DNA of 64,000 nucleotides from Molanna angustata (lineage: Eukaryota; Arthropoda; Insecta; Trichoptera; Molannidae): positions 31,357,107 to 31,421,106 of the forward strand of contig OY754972.1 of NCBI GenBank assembly GCA_963576475.1. Reading direction: 5' to 3'. The notes below the pieces were generated by a model. The model made no database searches. It was given only the letters and a program-made list of their open reading frames with translations, and was not told the origin of the DNA. Shown in pieces: positions 34,055-46,525 of this stretch. The stretch's first letter is position 1, and every line of letters starts with the position of its first letter. A program made the position numbers and the translations under genes.

Positions 34055-34930
34055 TTGCCTCTTAGCGAAAATTTCAGACCCTTTTTTATGCTACATAACT
34101 GCGCGGAACGGAGGAGTGCGAGATGTGATTTTGTTAATGTTTATATTGAGAAGCAGGGCAAAAAGCTAAAGTTTATACATAATATCATACAAGCATTGTG
34201 CAAGTTTTTTTTTAATTTGGATACAGCTACTAGATCACAACAAAATAGATTGACTAGAGGCAGTGTCTCTCTCAATTTCCGGCCAGATAGAATGAATACT
34301 TTATTTGGTCAGAGAAACTACTTTTATGTAGCACCTATTATATTTAACGATCTTCCAACTTTAATTAAATCAGCAAAAACAATTGTAATTTACAAAAAAC
34401 TGGTAAAATCCTATGTTATTTCAAATTTTATAAATATACTAAATATATTCAATAGTGTTCACATTGTCATGTAATTTTTATTCTTATAATTTGTATTCAT
34501 ATTGTCATTTAATTTATATTTTTATTCCAAACGTGTGGTCACACTAGTTTTTGTGTAGAATTTTATTAGTATGTATGTAGGTATATAGTGAGTCCAGAGC
34601 TGTGATGTATATAATTATTGTTGCAGTTATGGACGCAGGTACTCAACTGTATTTAGCTGCAACATAGTATATTTTATAGCTCTGGGTTCATTTTTGTGTT
34701 TATTTGTATTCTGTTATTTTATATATCTTTTCTTATAGTTTTAAATTTTTTTTGTTATACTCTTATGTTTCTTTTGTATTACATACTATTTTTATATCAT
34801 TTTATATTATTGTCTTTACCATTGGATTTTGTAAAATTTTCGACCTCGATACAGGCTAGTCCTAGTGAGGTTGATTATTATATAACATTATGTCATAAAA
34901 GTGTAAAGATATATTAAATAAATAAATAAA
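34055..34930 (+). pseudogene. LINE 3' end (C-terminal ~130 codons and tail)
   Basis: The open frame to 34471 contains TRGSVSLNFRPDRMNTLFGQ, RNYFYVAPIIFNDLP and YKKLVKSYVI, which fits the end of many jockey/CR1-type ORF2 proteins (pattern R..Y.RS....A...WN.LP...R.....F...L). Untranslated sequence runs to an (AAATAAAT)n tail at 34914-34930. Confidence 0.55.
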
Positions 34931-36312
34931 ATATGTGTTATTAAATAAAATAAAATAAATATATTTAACATCAAACCATACATTGATAACTTTTATGCTG
35001 CCAATGTCAAACACGCAATGTCAAAGGCAGTTATTTAAAATTCAAATACAGAACATGTTAAAGAAAAATACATAATCTATTGTGAAACAATATAAATGAT
35101 ACTCCAACAATAATATAATTTTTAAAAATGTGTTTATTTAACATGAATTTGTTACATACATATATACTTATTTTGGATTTATTTATAAGATTTGCGATGT
35201 AAAATCTATTTATATTTTACACACCACACTGTACCTTAGACTTTAAGTTTGAATAAAATTTGTAATATTCAATAAACCAGTTTCAAGATAATAATTTAAA
35301 GATTTGTTTACTTAAATGTATACTTGACACAAAACAAACCAACGTCAATGTTTTCTGATGATAATGAGTGTAATAAAAGAGCATTCTTACATATGCAGAC
35401 TGCGAAAGCGTTCATTCATAATTTGGAATACACTGAATATTTTTTCATTTAATTGAAATATTAAATGAAATTAATCAAATTTCTATTCTGAAAAAAAGAA
35501 ATTGTCTTAAAATACAATACCCATCTACAACCAATTTAGCATGGGTAACTAAAGTCATCTGTATTAATTGATGCATAATAACCTTATCAAGAATAACAGT
35601 AATATGATCCATTAACGTAATAACGGAATATCCGTTCAATGAGAACATTTAGAACAATAACAATCCTAACCCCTATTTCGACCATAATTCCCCGCTAAAC
35701 TCACCTCTTTATTCAAATATCAAATTAAGTATTTGTTCGGTTTAGGTTACGTATGTAACCTAACCTAACTATTTCGTTACAACGATGATACTGCTATAAT
35801 CAATATTACACGTTTTGGTTGCCAAAGCTCTCTTGGGACCAGATTTTCAGCCTGTTTTTGTGTGAATACGAAATGAGGGTTTGTTTTTATGTTTAACAGT
35901 AACAACATGTTTATTCCTTCAAATATCTTGGTCCTTCCTTGAATTAGGGGCGATTCACGAAATGAACGGATTCTTTTGCAGGACACATGTCTCTGACAAT
36001 AGTCTTTTTATTTGTCATTATCAAAAGGTCGTGAAAGACGTATGTACGATGTTCCTTTTTATGTGTGAGATTTTCTTCGTTCAACTCTTCCAAACGCAAT
36101 GTAGGTATTCGTTAAAAATTAAACGTTTTATACACTTCTGTTCTAATAATCTTTATAATTTCATAACCTTTATCTTCGGTTATGTTATTTCAAACTTACC
36201 ATTTTTGCTGTTTTATTACTATTTTTTTATTTTGTTTGTAACTTATGTTTACTTTTATAGCAATTGTTTTATGATTCAATTAAGTGTGATTATTATAACT
36301 AATTTTGCACAC
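34931..36312. other. AT-rich sequence, no gene seen
   Basis: Contains a near-perfect 22-bp palindrome around TTAGGTTACGTATGTAACCT (35743-35764). The 185-codon + frame from 35881 is hydrophobic and AT-driven, and its last third is antisense to the LINE relic at 36315. Confidence 0.4.
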
Positions 36313-36314
36313 AT

Positions 36315-36936
36315 CATTGCCTTTCCTTACCAGTCGTCGTTCTCAATACTGAAGGTCGTGGCCATCACGTACCCTGCTGCGGACCATTGCTCTTCAGGTC
36401 GTCCTATCAGCTGCCAGATGGACGCCTCTACTGAGTGATGTAGCGGGAACATTATGCCATATTTGGTCGAACCAACGCATCAGCGATCTGCCTCTCGATC
36501 TTATAGCAGGCGCTTTTCCGACCATGGTCAGCTAATCAAGACGCTCTTCCCCTCTACGAACTATGTGTCCAAAAATCTTAAGTATCCGTTCAAGACATGG
36601 AGACAACAATCTCACTGTGATGTGAAGTTCTTGAAGAATAAAAATGTTTGTTCTTCTTGCTGTTCAGGGAATTTTCATAATTTGTCGAACGCGTCTATTA
36701 TGTTTTTTTCTCTAGCCCTTAGAGTCCACGATTCCACTCCATAAAAAAATGGAGAACACGAGTGTGCGAACACAAAGTTTTTGGATATGCTCCGGTCTTT
36801 CCAAATTTTATTTAGACTGGTCATAGCACTTTTTGCCATTCCTATGCTTCTCCTGATTTCGTTTTCACACTCTCCTTTGTTGGTAATAGTGGACCCCAGA
36901 TCCACTGTATTTGTGTCAGATCCACTCTGCATCAAT
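36315..36936 (-). pseudogene. RTE-like LINE ORF2 C-terminal relic
   Basis: The minus strand reads VDLGSTITNKGECENEIRRS, IGMAKSAMTSLNKIWKDRSI, FFYGVESWTLRAREKNIIDA, then after frame changes LERILKIFGHIVRRGEERLD, GRSLMRWFDQIW and VRDGHD. This is the post-RT region through the GHxxRR..GRxxxRWxDQI tail of insect endonuclease-reverse transcriptases. At least two stops and frameshifts. Confidence 0.85.
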
Positions 36937-38687
36937 CTGTGCTTTTTGTCTTAATATTTCATTATGTTCATTTCAATGAATTTCCTCTTCCAACTATTTT
37001 TGTGGTGTGATGGGTGGGGAGTATAAAAATAAACCTATTGGCTCTAAGGTAATCCAAGTTTGAACCCACGATCTACATAATAATATTCGGTACCTACAAG
37101 ACATGACTGTTTTCTTTCCGGTCGAAGCGTACATAGTATAGGGGCTTTCATTGGCAATTTAAGTTCAAAGCCCCTTCCTGGACCATTGTTCTGTGTGGAA
37201 ATATAATTAAATTCAATGTGCGGGCTTTTGTTAAATGATTAATGGTATGTGAACCACTGCATGAGATTGAGATATAATTGGGTCTGGAAATAGAGCGATC
37301 CTCAAATTTGTCCTTTTATCAAATTGTTACCCGACCTTCATAGGTACAAAAAATTGGTTAGTTTGTATTAAAAAAATACACGTCGCGTCGTTAGAGTTCA
37401 TAAATCCTTTTTTATTACTTTTAAATCATTTAAAGAGTTTTTGAGAATTATCCAGCATTAAATGAATTTGTGAGACGATCGGTAATTAATGTTGGTTCTA
37501 AACAAAATTTACGAACAGAAAGATTTAGACAAATACTTATAATTTATTTTGACGTATTTTTAGCTATTGACATCAAATACACAAACTCTATAATTTATAG
37601 ATACTTATTATTTAGGTCACTTACTTAAATAAAAAAAAAATGTGTTACCGTCGTTTTTAAGATTTTTGTAATACTATTAGTCCGAAGATTATTAAATGCA
37701 TACCTACATTATATTACGTTATTTCCACATTTTTTTTCATATCTTATGGATGTCCAAAATAATCATACCTTCCCATTTTATTGCAAAAGTCATCAGTATA
37801 TCAATATTTTGTGTTGATTTTCAAGATTATTTGGATCGCATTAAATTTTTTGCTACCCTCATCACAATCCGTTGTCCTTTTCCTCTCCTTCACGCAATGC
37901 TATTATTTGAATCTAACCAACCATGTCAAGAAATACCTCACGGAGCTTTCTTGACTATCAATCTCGGCAACATGGTTGCAAAAAGACGTGATTTACTGAA
38001 CTATGACCAAATTATTATTAAATAATTAAATCCAAATTTCTCTTTCTGCATACTTCAACTTGTTCAGTTACAAATATAGGCGATTTTTTATCTTGCAGAC
38101 TTATTTTAGAAATTTTGTCAACGTTTCATTTTGTCAACATTTTTTACAATCAATTTTTGGACAATTGAGTTTAATTAAGAGAGCGCATGTTGAAGATGTT
38201 ACATTATTATATTATTGTGTGTGGCGTTTGCCGGCGTTTTGATTGTCTAAATTAGGATTTAATGATACTGTGTGTGCAAAGTGTGCTGACAATCAATGGA
38301 GGAGCAAAACAAATTGTTATTGATGTTGACAGCAATTTACCGAAGCAAATGGTTGTGGTTCGGAAAGTTGCTCCTACATTTATTTTTGGACCGTTACTAA
38401 ATGACATCTTTATTTGAAAACCTTTTGAAGTACAGTGTGAATATTAATTTAAGTATGTTTATTTTTACTACCTGGTACCCGATATGCATTTCAATGCCTC
38501 TTCAGTCCCTTCCTTCCGAAAAAACTTTAGAACTACTACTAATACATAGAAAACACTATAATTCTTCATGACATTCAAAATATCTGCCCCAAACATCCCT
38601 ACATGGAAGCGGATCTTTCGACAAGTGATTTGAGTGTAGTCACCACCCTTAGTTATGAGGTTAAGGAAGAATAATTTGAAGTATGAA
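36937..38687. other. ~1.75 kb without a supported gene
   Basis: Unique AT-rich sequence. Short frames such as 37696-38025 lack recognisable motifs or splice context. Confidence 0.35.
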
Positions 38688-38826
38688 TTATATGCTGCGA
38701 AGCCTCTTAGTTGGTGTTTTTTGACTTCAAAGTTGTAAAAACTATAAAAAATATAGACCTGGCCTTACAAAATCTCGCGGACCTTGGCTTGAGAAATAAA
38801 TTCTCTCGAACAATGCGACAGTTGGA
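38688..38826 (-). mobile_element. HLE-1 5'-end fragment
   Basis: Contains TATGCTGCGAAGCCTCTTAG, TTTTTGACTTCAAAGTTG and the TCC terminus (TGCGACAGTTGGA ending at 38826). The CTAG half is absent. Confidence 0.75.
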
Positions 38827-38839
38827 ATATAATTCGCCT

Positions 38840-39420
38840 GTACAATCGCAATCTGTAAGACATTTATGTTGTACAGTCGCAAGCGCCCTTGCTAATTGAA
38901 AAGTTTTATTTTTTCTCGTGAGTCCTCGAAGAAACATATATTTGTGATCACCTCTGAAGCTCTCCCTTCCTATTCAAAAATAAACTATTGAAATCGGACG
39001 ATATGGTACCTATAGAATTACTATTGCCGAAGTTAAAATTGAAGAGTTTGATGCTTTTCTCATGGATCCCATGATCAAATTTTGACCTGGGGGGGCAAGT
39101 CTGGTCCAACCGGCGAAATCAAAAGTTCTATAACATCTAAATATATTATAGAACTCCATATAATAATTATATCCATGATATGGGTAATCGTGAAGGTCTT
39201 GATTTTTCGCCGTTTGGACCAGACTTGCCCCCCTGATTGAAATGGGACCAATCGGAAGATACCTCATTTCTAATAACAAAGGATCATCAATATCGGACAA
39301 CGTGGTAAAAAGCCATCGCTTAAGGTTTAAGGTTGAGGTTCTTCGTTATGTACTTTTTTACGTTAACCGAGAGGCTCCTGAACTGAGTTCATGTAAACTC
39401 CCTTTCATTGTACATATCAA
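38840..39420 (+). repeat. Interspersed repeat H, interrupted by MITE F
   Basis: Uninterrupted across the site where the LINE sits at 10.9 kb (TTTGTGATCACCTCTGAAGC). It carries the family F MITE at 39087-39235 instead. Confidence 0.65.
39087..39235. mobile_element. MITE family F, copy 2
   Basis: GGGGGGGCAAGTCTGGTCCA ... TGGACCAGACTTGCCCCCCT. It has lost part of the left arm relative to copy 1 (149 versus 189 bp). Nested in repeat H. Confidence 0.8.
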
Positions 39421-39955
39421 TGATATTTAGGTACATAACATTAGCGTGATTTACAAAAAAATAGTTTTATATCGTGGATCCAATAAAGTTGCTGTTGTAA
39501 ATCATATTCCAAATAAGGAAATCTATGTATGTATACCAGTTCATGTTTTAAAACACATAGTTATATTTTTGCCAATTTCTCGATCTGTTTCCTCTAGACT
39601 GTCAATTATTTTTTTCAAAGAAGATATTATTGGAATCATAGACGAAATCGAAACATTAGCACTACTGAACTCCCTTGTCATTTCCTCGAATGGTTTTAAT
39701 AAATTAATCAGTTTTTGTATAACAACCCAATCATGAGATTATAAATAAATTAGGTATGGTAAAATAAAACTCTCGAATATATTGCGTGTAAAAGTGTTTT
39801 GAGTTTACACGCAGGACAAAGATGTTGTATCAATCTACCAAATCCTAAATTTTCGAAAAATTGAAAGTCACGACCCCCGTGTCGCCCGCGTGTCCCAAGA
39901 ATCTTACGCGCAGGCCAACCGGTTACAGCCAGCACCGACAGGCTCGTGCATCATG
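39421..39955. other. AT-rich sequence, no gene seen
   Basis: 39744-39770 (AATAAATTAGGTATGGTAAAATAAAAC) resembles the outer edge of the palindrome at 50489-50697. No gene. Confidence 0.35.
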
Positions 39956-40045
39956 CATGTCAATATTCGCATTCGTATTCGCATTCGCGAATGTCGGGAA
40001 CAAATATTCGCATTCGCATTCGCGAATATCCAAAATCGCACATTC
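39956..40045. repeat. ATTCGC hexamer repeats with ATTCGCGAAT palindromes
   Basis: Two blocks of (ATTCGC)2-4, each ending in the palindrome ATTCGCGAAT (39980-39991 and 40015-40026). Confidence 0.75.
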
Positions 40046-40057
40046 GTTACATCACTA

Positions 40058-40699
40058 GTATGTATGTCAAGATAGAATAGTATGGAGGTCAGTCCTTTAA
40101 TCCTACCCAGAATATGAAAACAGCATGATGGTATGTATGTTTGTTTGGAGATTAGTATCAAGTCTTCTTAGATATTGTGTGTAGACGACCGCCATACAAA
40201 TTGTATGAAGCAATGTCGTCACTAAATTCAATTTTTATAAAAATTGTTAAAAAAAAATTGAGATGTGCTAATACAATGTTAATATTTTTTATGGAAAATT
40301 AAATGATGTAGTTGGGGTATTTCGGCTTTTTTCGATATTTTTAAAAAAATTGGAAATATAGGCAGTTAAACTCATAAATTTATCAAAAAAAAATATTTTT
40401 CTTAATAAAAAATGTTTGAGAAACTATGTTGTATTTGAGATTTTATATTATTTGTCTATGTTTATACCAATTTTCAGCGTTCTAGCTTTTATGGTTTCTG
40501 AGATATATGGAAAAATAAACCAAAATTTCAAAAGTTGATAACTCCTGACTGAAACAAAAATTTACAATTCTAAGTATAAAAGTTTTGTAGGCCTATAACT
40601 ATTTATTAATTCTGAGATTTTGGGCCCTGAAAATTGAGCGGATCAAAAGTTACAAGGGGGGGACAGACAGACACACACACACACACACAGACACACACA

Positions 40700-40744
<45 letters not shown>

Positions 40745-40805
40745 ACAAAACTCACATAAAATGTTCTTCTCCGAATTCTGAGTAAATCCATGTATGGGAA
40801 CATAT
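40058..40805 (-). mobile_element. HLE-1 internal fragment with CA microsatellite
   Basis: Runs from TATGTATGTCAAGATAGAAT to CCATGTATGGGAACATATA. Both termini are missing. The microsatellite spans 40668-40745. Confidence 0.85.
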
Positions 40806-41924
40806 AAAAGGTCCAAAAGAAACTTTCGTTTTTCGTTTCGTTTACGAAAGTCTCGTTTGAACCCCGAAAACGCCAAGTCACCCCGGCGAAAACGTTCGGT
40901 CGCTAATACAAAAAAACACTGCACAATAACACAAAGTCACTTATTCATTCATTTAAAATGGATTTCCACTATGTAAACACAAAAACTCTAGAACGATGTT
41001 ATTTTAATATTTTTTTAAAATGAATTTCCACAATGTAAACGCCTCCTAAAAATAAAACACAATCTCAACATTCTGGCCTGTGTCTGTCCGTCACTGAAGT
41101 TTTGTAGCGAGACTGCGAGACCGAGTCGACAACCACCTTGCACCATGCCGAACAAATGAATGACTGATTGAATGAACGATGAGCAAATGAGAATATTGTG
41201 TGGTGCGCTGTCATCATATTTTTGCAGGAAGCACACAAAATGATATGATTCCTCTTACATGAGATTCTGTAATCGTATTATAGTAGAATTCACTCAAAAT
41301 AGTATGATTTAATATTAAAATTTGATGCTTACTCTGAAAATAAGACGATTCTGTAATCGTATTTAGTATGTTTCACATAAAATAATATGACTGTAGTATA
41401 AATTAATGTTCCATACCTTAAAAAGTTTCACATAATTTTATCACACTAAATTAGGGGACTTCATCGTATTTTCAGTGACACTTCTTCATAATAAACTGTG
41501 AAATCTTTATAAATACGGTGACTCGTCACTGTTTTTTTATGATTGTACTCTTATTTATGAATATCACGTAAATTTATAGGACAGTGGACTATTATTTAAT
41601 GTGATCAATTTTTAAGATGATGAGCATCATAATTCTTCGTTATTTACTCAAATAATTCGATTCCATCTTACACATTTCAATGATAGCGTAATATTAAATG
41701 ATTATTTCATTATTTTAGGTGACCGCACCTATTTTATACTTACGTCATGATATTTTTAGATTACACCAAATTAACATTTTTTTCAGTGTAAGGACTGTTG
41801 CTTTCATTGTTTATAAATAAACTAATTTCTCATTAGATGGCGTTACAAAAAAGACTTTTCAGTTACTTCATAGATGGCAATACTATAGTTCCATATTTTC
41901 AGGTGAATTGTTACACACTATTCA
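40806..41924. other. ~1.1 kb without a supported gene
   Basis: Two copies of GATTCTGTAATCGTATT lie near 41264 and 41348 within loosely repeated AT-rich sequence. No gene. Confidence 0.35.
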
Positions 41925-42135
41925 AAAATATAGAACTTTCAAAAATTACATTGATAAGGGAACTCAATAAGAATGTATAATTGGTGAACGTTGCATAAGC
42001 GCATAAAATGATCACATAAACCAGCCGATCACAGGTCGTAAGCCCTGTAGATGCCTCGAGTTCCTGGTTCTTCTACAATATCCCAACTTCGTCTCTATTG
42101 AGATGTTGGAAAAAAAAATGTCAATAAAAATATCT
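41925..42135 (-). repeat. Interspersed repeat G, inverted copy
   Basis: The reverse complement matches 10120-10300 (GACGAAGTTGGGATATTGTA, GGGCTTACGACCTGTGATCG, TATTGAGTTCCCTTATCAAT). Confidence 0.7.
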
Positions 42136-43633
42136 GTTGATAGTTATTTTTTCAATGGCTTAACAATTTGTGTCTCGTTAGTTGTTGGAGCGGAGTTGCG
42201 CTGAAGTGAATTAATCTGGTTGATGTTAAGTGGCTGTTAGCGTCCGTTGATGTTTGGAGTAACTCTTCCAGGTCGTGTGGAGTGCTTTTAGGTACTGCAT
42301 CAGAGCATCGTATCTTGGAGGTCTGCCAGATGCTTTCAATTCCAATTTGTAGCTGCGGCCATCAACTGAAACCATTAGAGACGTGTCACGTGTTAATTCA
42401 CCATTTTATTAAATGCACTTTATGGCGTTGTATGAATCAATTTATTTTACAAATATCAATTTATTCAAAATCATTTATTTCTCTTAATACATCGACATAG
42501 TTTCATTCCAAAATCCGCGTTATTTTGTATGGCAAAGTCTTCATTTTTTTATGGTTTTTCCAACTTTGAAGTAAGAAAACATCGGCTAAGAGGCTTCGCA
42601 ACCTATATTATGTAATATATGGACTATATCAAATTACAATCATTACTTGTGTTTAATTTATAAATTTCGTTTTATTATAAGGTATATATTATTGATTAAT
42701 TGAAATATATTTCAAAAACGATTTAAGCCATTTTTAGATATCGTTTTCTTTGACAACAGCAAACTTTTTTACGACGAAATAATAAACTATCAGTACCAAT
42801 TTTATCACAAATTGGTTAGGTACCTACCATAATTCGTGTATTTCTTACCAAATGACATATCTTGATGACAAGTTTACCCTTCTTCATTACCATTAATGAT
42901 TTTGTTTTGATGTTTCGAGACGTCTAAAAGTTTTCGTAGCGCGACAAATTACTTTATATTTTTACCAGGGACGAGTTTACCGTTGAGAGCTTTGGTTGAA
43001 GCCGAGCGGAGCATAAATCAATATGGGAATAATCCCCGGCTGTAACTTTGTTAGAACATTTCAGTTCAGACAGAAACTTGAAAGAGTGGAGCAATGGAGA
43101 GTTAAAGTTTCTCGCATTCAGTACATGCTCGACTTGGATTTACTTTTACAGTTTTCCCTTTTCTTATAATATGGAGTTGGCCCGGATCCATGGGTACCAT
43201 AAAACTATTTCATATTTACTTTTATACGTGTTTGTTTTGTTTGAAATATGAACCAATTTCATATATTTTCTGACAAATGTATCTGTCATTTTAGCCAAAT
43301 AATATATTTGATTGTCATAAAAATATACCTACCATAACCTGGTCGTTTTATAGAGATTATTGGGTAGAGAAAAATTTAGTAATAAAAATACTTAAATTAC
43401 AGTGGAAAACAATAGATTTATTCTACTCCATATTTACACTTTATTATTTATAACCTTTTCGGACTTTTACCGTCCATCTTTAGAATGTGACATTCTTACT
43501 GTTACTAAAGTGGAATAAAATGAAATTTTTGCACTGTATTTTTTTAATGAAAGAACATTACGAATTTAAGTATGACATTGGATCGTGTTTGTCAACGTAA
43601 GGCAGTTGATTCCATAGCTAAGTTACGTGAATT
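42136..43633. other. ~1.5 kb without a supported gene
   Basis: Contains a short HLE-1 fragment at 42546-42610 (TTTTCCAACTTTGAAGTAAG, GGCTAAGAGGCTTCGCAACC). Otherwise unique AT-rich DNA. Confidence 0.4.
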
Positions 43634-43767
43634 CAGAGGACAACTCTGGTCAACCGGCGGAATCAAAATCATCCATGTTTACCCATATCATGGATATAAT
43701 TATCTTATGGAGTTCTATATCATCAAAAATGGTTTTCGTTCCGTCGTCTGACTGGACTTGCCCCCTG
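43634..43767. mobile_element. MITE family F, copy 3
   Basis: Diverged ends: CAGAGGACAACTCTGGTCAA ... CTGGACTTGCCCCCTG. The interior TACCCATATCATGGATATAA is the family signature. Confidence 0.7.
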
Positions 43768-43934
43768 AACTAGTAAGTGTAGATTGATATGCGATGTTTT
43801 GATATTGTTAGTTTGCGATTGTGTAGGTAGGTACCATAAATAAAAGTCTCCTGACCAAATTATAAAAACCAACGTCTCTGTGACGAGAAATGTCTGGGTT
43901 ATTGAGTTTATCTGTAGAGATTACCTATATTTTT

Positions 43935-44020
43935 TAAAAAATTAGGGAACTGGGAAATCAGGCATCTACAGGGCTTACGATCCGTCATCGGCTGGTTTAC
44001 GTGTAAAGTTCACCGATTAT
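43935..44020 (+). repeat. Interspersed repeat G, fragment
   Basis: CATCTACAGGGCTTACGATC and GTCATCGGCTGGTTTACGTG match 10195-10245. Confidence 0.6.
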
Positions 44021-44021
44021 T

Positions 44022-44640
44022 CTTCTTTTTCCTGTCCTTCAATGCCGGTTCATCCAAGGTCAGGCTTCCTTGCTCGCATGCGCCAGAATCTTTTGTCCTG
44101 GGTTGTCACAACGGGAACACCCTGAGCCGCCAGCTCCTTCTCAATTCTGGAACAGCATGACCTCTACCTCTAGGTCTAGCTGTAATTTTTAGCGTTTTCC
44201 TTACATTATCTCCAGCTCTGCACATCATGCGACTATATCATATCATCCTGTTTTCTTTCAACTTTTCAGTTAGCACTAGTTCATTGTCAGATTGAAAATC
44301 AGTATACTAAACGCTTATCCTTGATGGACCCCCACATTGAAAAAGATCATTTGTACCTGCTAGCCTCTTCACTCTAGTGTTGATGTGCTTGTAATGCTTT
44401 CCATAAAAGGTTTCAGGGGACTCTGTCAAAAGTGTTCTCAAGGTCTATGAAGACCATGTAAAGAATTTCTTTGTTAGCCCGATACTTTTCCATCAGCACT
44501 CGAATAGTCTGAATAGCTTCTGTTGTTGGTCTGTTATAGGTGAAATCTCAAAACAATTCTCTGTAATTTCTGCCATTCCTGATAATCTTTATCCAACAAT
44601 CCTTTCCCTGAGCTTCAATGTCTGAGATCTTAATTTAATT
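44022..44640 (-). pseudogene. LINE ORF2 relic, RT core and C-terminal tail
   Basis: The minus strand contains RVLMEKYRANKEILYMVFID, LENTFDRVP(stop)NLLWKAL (RT domain A with its catalytic Asp, in FIDLENTFD) and, near the end, ELAAQGVPVVTTQDKRFWRM followed by RARKPDLG. It ends in GGAAAAAGAAGAAT. Stops and frameshifts are numerous. The upstream portion lies at 45235-45470, separated by a younger LINE insertion. Confidence 0.75.
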
Positions 44641-44772
44641 TCACTATAGTTAATACAGTTTGCCACATCACATTTATAACTTGCACGCCATGACGATGGT
44701 ATTTTATTTTCATTCATAATTTTATTCATCAGTTGTGTGACTCAACGCAATGCATCTCTTCTTATGATTTTC

Positions 44773-45234
44773 CATGTAATAATAATAATAAAAGACTTTT
44801 ATTGCTTTATACAACGTGGCGGACTTATTGCCCGCAGGCAATCTCTACCAGTCAACCACCATGGTAAATACAGCCAGTAACAGGGATAGAAGAATACAAA
44901 TAGAGAAATTGAAAAAAAAAAAAAAAATTAAATAAAACAATCATAAATTAAAAATACAAAATAAATATAAGAAACAAAAAATAATATATGTATAAATAAG
45001 AATAATAAAAAATACATCAGATAGATACACTATGTATGTTTATTGGATGGAGGATAGGAGAGGAGAAAGGAAGAGGGATAAAGGGAAAAAGACGTGAATT
45101 TGTGTTAATGTGGATAGAAAGTGTGACTTGAGACACTTTTTGAATGCTATTAAATTAGTGGCATCTCTGATACTCTCCGGCAATAGATTCCACATCCGAT
45201 TCCACATGCAGATATATTCTGACAATATATCTGC
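44773..45234 (-). mobile_element. Younger LINE 3' end nested in an older LINE relic
   Basis: The minus strand encodes MWNLLPESIRDATNLIAFKK then CLKSHFL (typical ORF2 end, WNxLPxxIRxAxxLxxFKxxLxxH). An untranslated region follows, then GGTAGAGATTGCCTGCGGGC, AATAAGTCCGCC and a (TTA)n tail at 44773-44785. The right boundary is approximate. The same tail occurs alone at 7826-7916. Confidence 0.7.
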
Positions 45235-45470
45235 CGTTATATTGTCAGAACCAAGAGCTTTATTGAAATGCATTTTTTGCATGTATAATTTCTTCAGACT
45301 TAAAAGAATCTATTGGACCTTGTACTTGCTTTAGTGTTAGCCATTCCTCACTTGGGAATTCTTCATTCAAGAAGAGATTATAATATTCCTTCTACCTGTT
45401 GCTTATTAACTCATTTGATGTCAGCAGCACCCCTTGTTGATTTTTGTATGTAACGTTCACCAATTATGCA
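45235..45470 (-). pseudogene. LINE ORF2 relic, region upstream of the RT core
   Basis: The minus strand reads YNLFLNEEFPSEEWLTLKQV, QGPIDSFKSEEI, then HFNKALGSDNITADIL, which matches the LxxxKAxGxDxIxAExL motif at the start of non-LTR RT domains. It belongs to the same relic as 44022-44640. Confidence 0.7.
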
Positions 45471-45519
45471 ATCTTTTATATAAAAAACGGACTCCAAATT
45501 GACGTGAATAAGAAAAATA

Positions 45520-45905
45520 AAGTAAAAATTCAAAAGTTGATAACCCCTGACTGAAACAAAAATTCAAAATACCGAGTATAAAAGTTTTGTAGGCCTATTA
45601 CTCTTTATATATTCTGAAATTTTCGGCTCTGTAAATTGAGCGGATCAAAAGTTAATAGGGACACACACCCTCACACACAGACAGATACACAGGTACACAC
45701 AGCCACACAAAAAGTTCTACTCCGAATTCTGAATAAATCCGTATAAGGAACATATATGCTGCGAAGCCTCTAAGTTGGTGTTTTCGACTTCAAAGTTGGA
45801 AAAGCCGTGAAAAGGTAGACCCTGCATACAATTCTCGAGTATCTTGGCTTGAAATATTGTCGATATGTTAAGAGAATAAAATTCTTGAACAAATCGATAG
45901 TTGAA
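45520..45905 (-). mobile_element. HLE-1 5' half
   Basis: Core from AAAAATTCAAAAGTTGATAA through a degenerate CA tract (ACACACACCCTCACACACAG) to the TCC end (ATCGATAGTTGAA, mutated). The CTAG half is missing. Confidence 0.8.
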
Positions 45906-46071
45906 TTAAACTTGAGGCAGAAAAATAAAAAATATATATTTTGAATACTTTAACCTGTATTAGGGGGTCATAACTAGTATAGAATATTTTTTTTATTATT
46001 TTTTATATTAACAGTATCCAAATATGCAACTTTTAAGATCCCTTTCATAATTGGATTTGATTAAAAATGGT

Positions 46072-46146
46072 GCGGTCCAACCTAATGCGCAACATGTCCT
46101 CTGCCACCAATTTCTTCCATCCTCTTTTGGGACGTCCAAAGTTCTG
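46072..46146 (-). pseudogene. Short LINE C-terminal fragment
   Basis: The minus strand reads NFGRPKRGWKKLVAEDMLRI then RLDRT, resembling the GRPxxRW..L..D segment of LINE tails. Only ~25 codons, so the call is tentative. Confidence 0.4.
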
Positions 46147-46167
46147 TTGAACAAATCGACAGTTGGA
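46147..46167 (-). mobile_element. HLE-1 5' tip
   Basis: TTGAACAAATCGACAGTTGG followed by A; terminal sequence only. It abuts an HLE-2 fragment. Confidence 0.5.
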
Positions 46168-46171
46168 CAAT

Positions 46172-46258
46172 GGTTCATTTTTTCTCAAAGTTTCTTTATG
46201 ATTTCATCTGTTTAAACTGAAAAAATGCTCTCACGACCTGGAAATTTGAGATATAGAA
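46172..46258 (+). mobile_element. HLE-2 internal fragment
   Basis: GGTTCATTTTTTCTCAAAG, then TTTCTTTATGATTTCATCTG and ATGCTCTCACGACCTGGAAA, nearly identical to 26486-26570. Confidence 0.7.
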
Positions 46259-46319
46259 GCCCGCCTGTGTGCATTATATTTTTTTATATTATGTGCAACG
46301 AGTTCACATATAATTTGCA

Positions 46320-46525
46320 ATCTGTATGACATAACATGTCGTATGATTGCAGATGCATTTGAAAATTAGAGAGTTTGATGATTTTCTCATGAACCGTATC
46401 ACCAATTTTAAATGAGATCACTGATGAGGCATCCCCTTTCTAATAAAAAAAAGAATCATTGAAATCGAATAACACAACGTAGTTAAGAATTATTTCTGAA
46501 CATTTAATGTATAAAAAAATATGTC
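46320..46525 (+). repeat. Interspersed repeat H, fragment
   Basis: GCAGATGCATTTGAAAATTA, GAGTTTGATGATTTTCTCAT and GGCATCCCCTTTCTAATAA match the copies at 10.8-12.6 and 38.9 kb. Confidence 0.6.

Noticed and set aside
35881..36438. 185-codon + strand frame
   Set aside because: Hydrophobic AT-rich composition; its end is antisense to a clear LINE relic on the minus strand. No motif.
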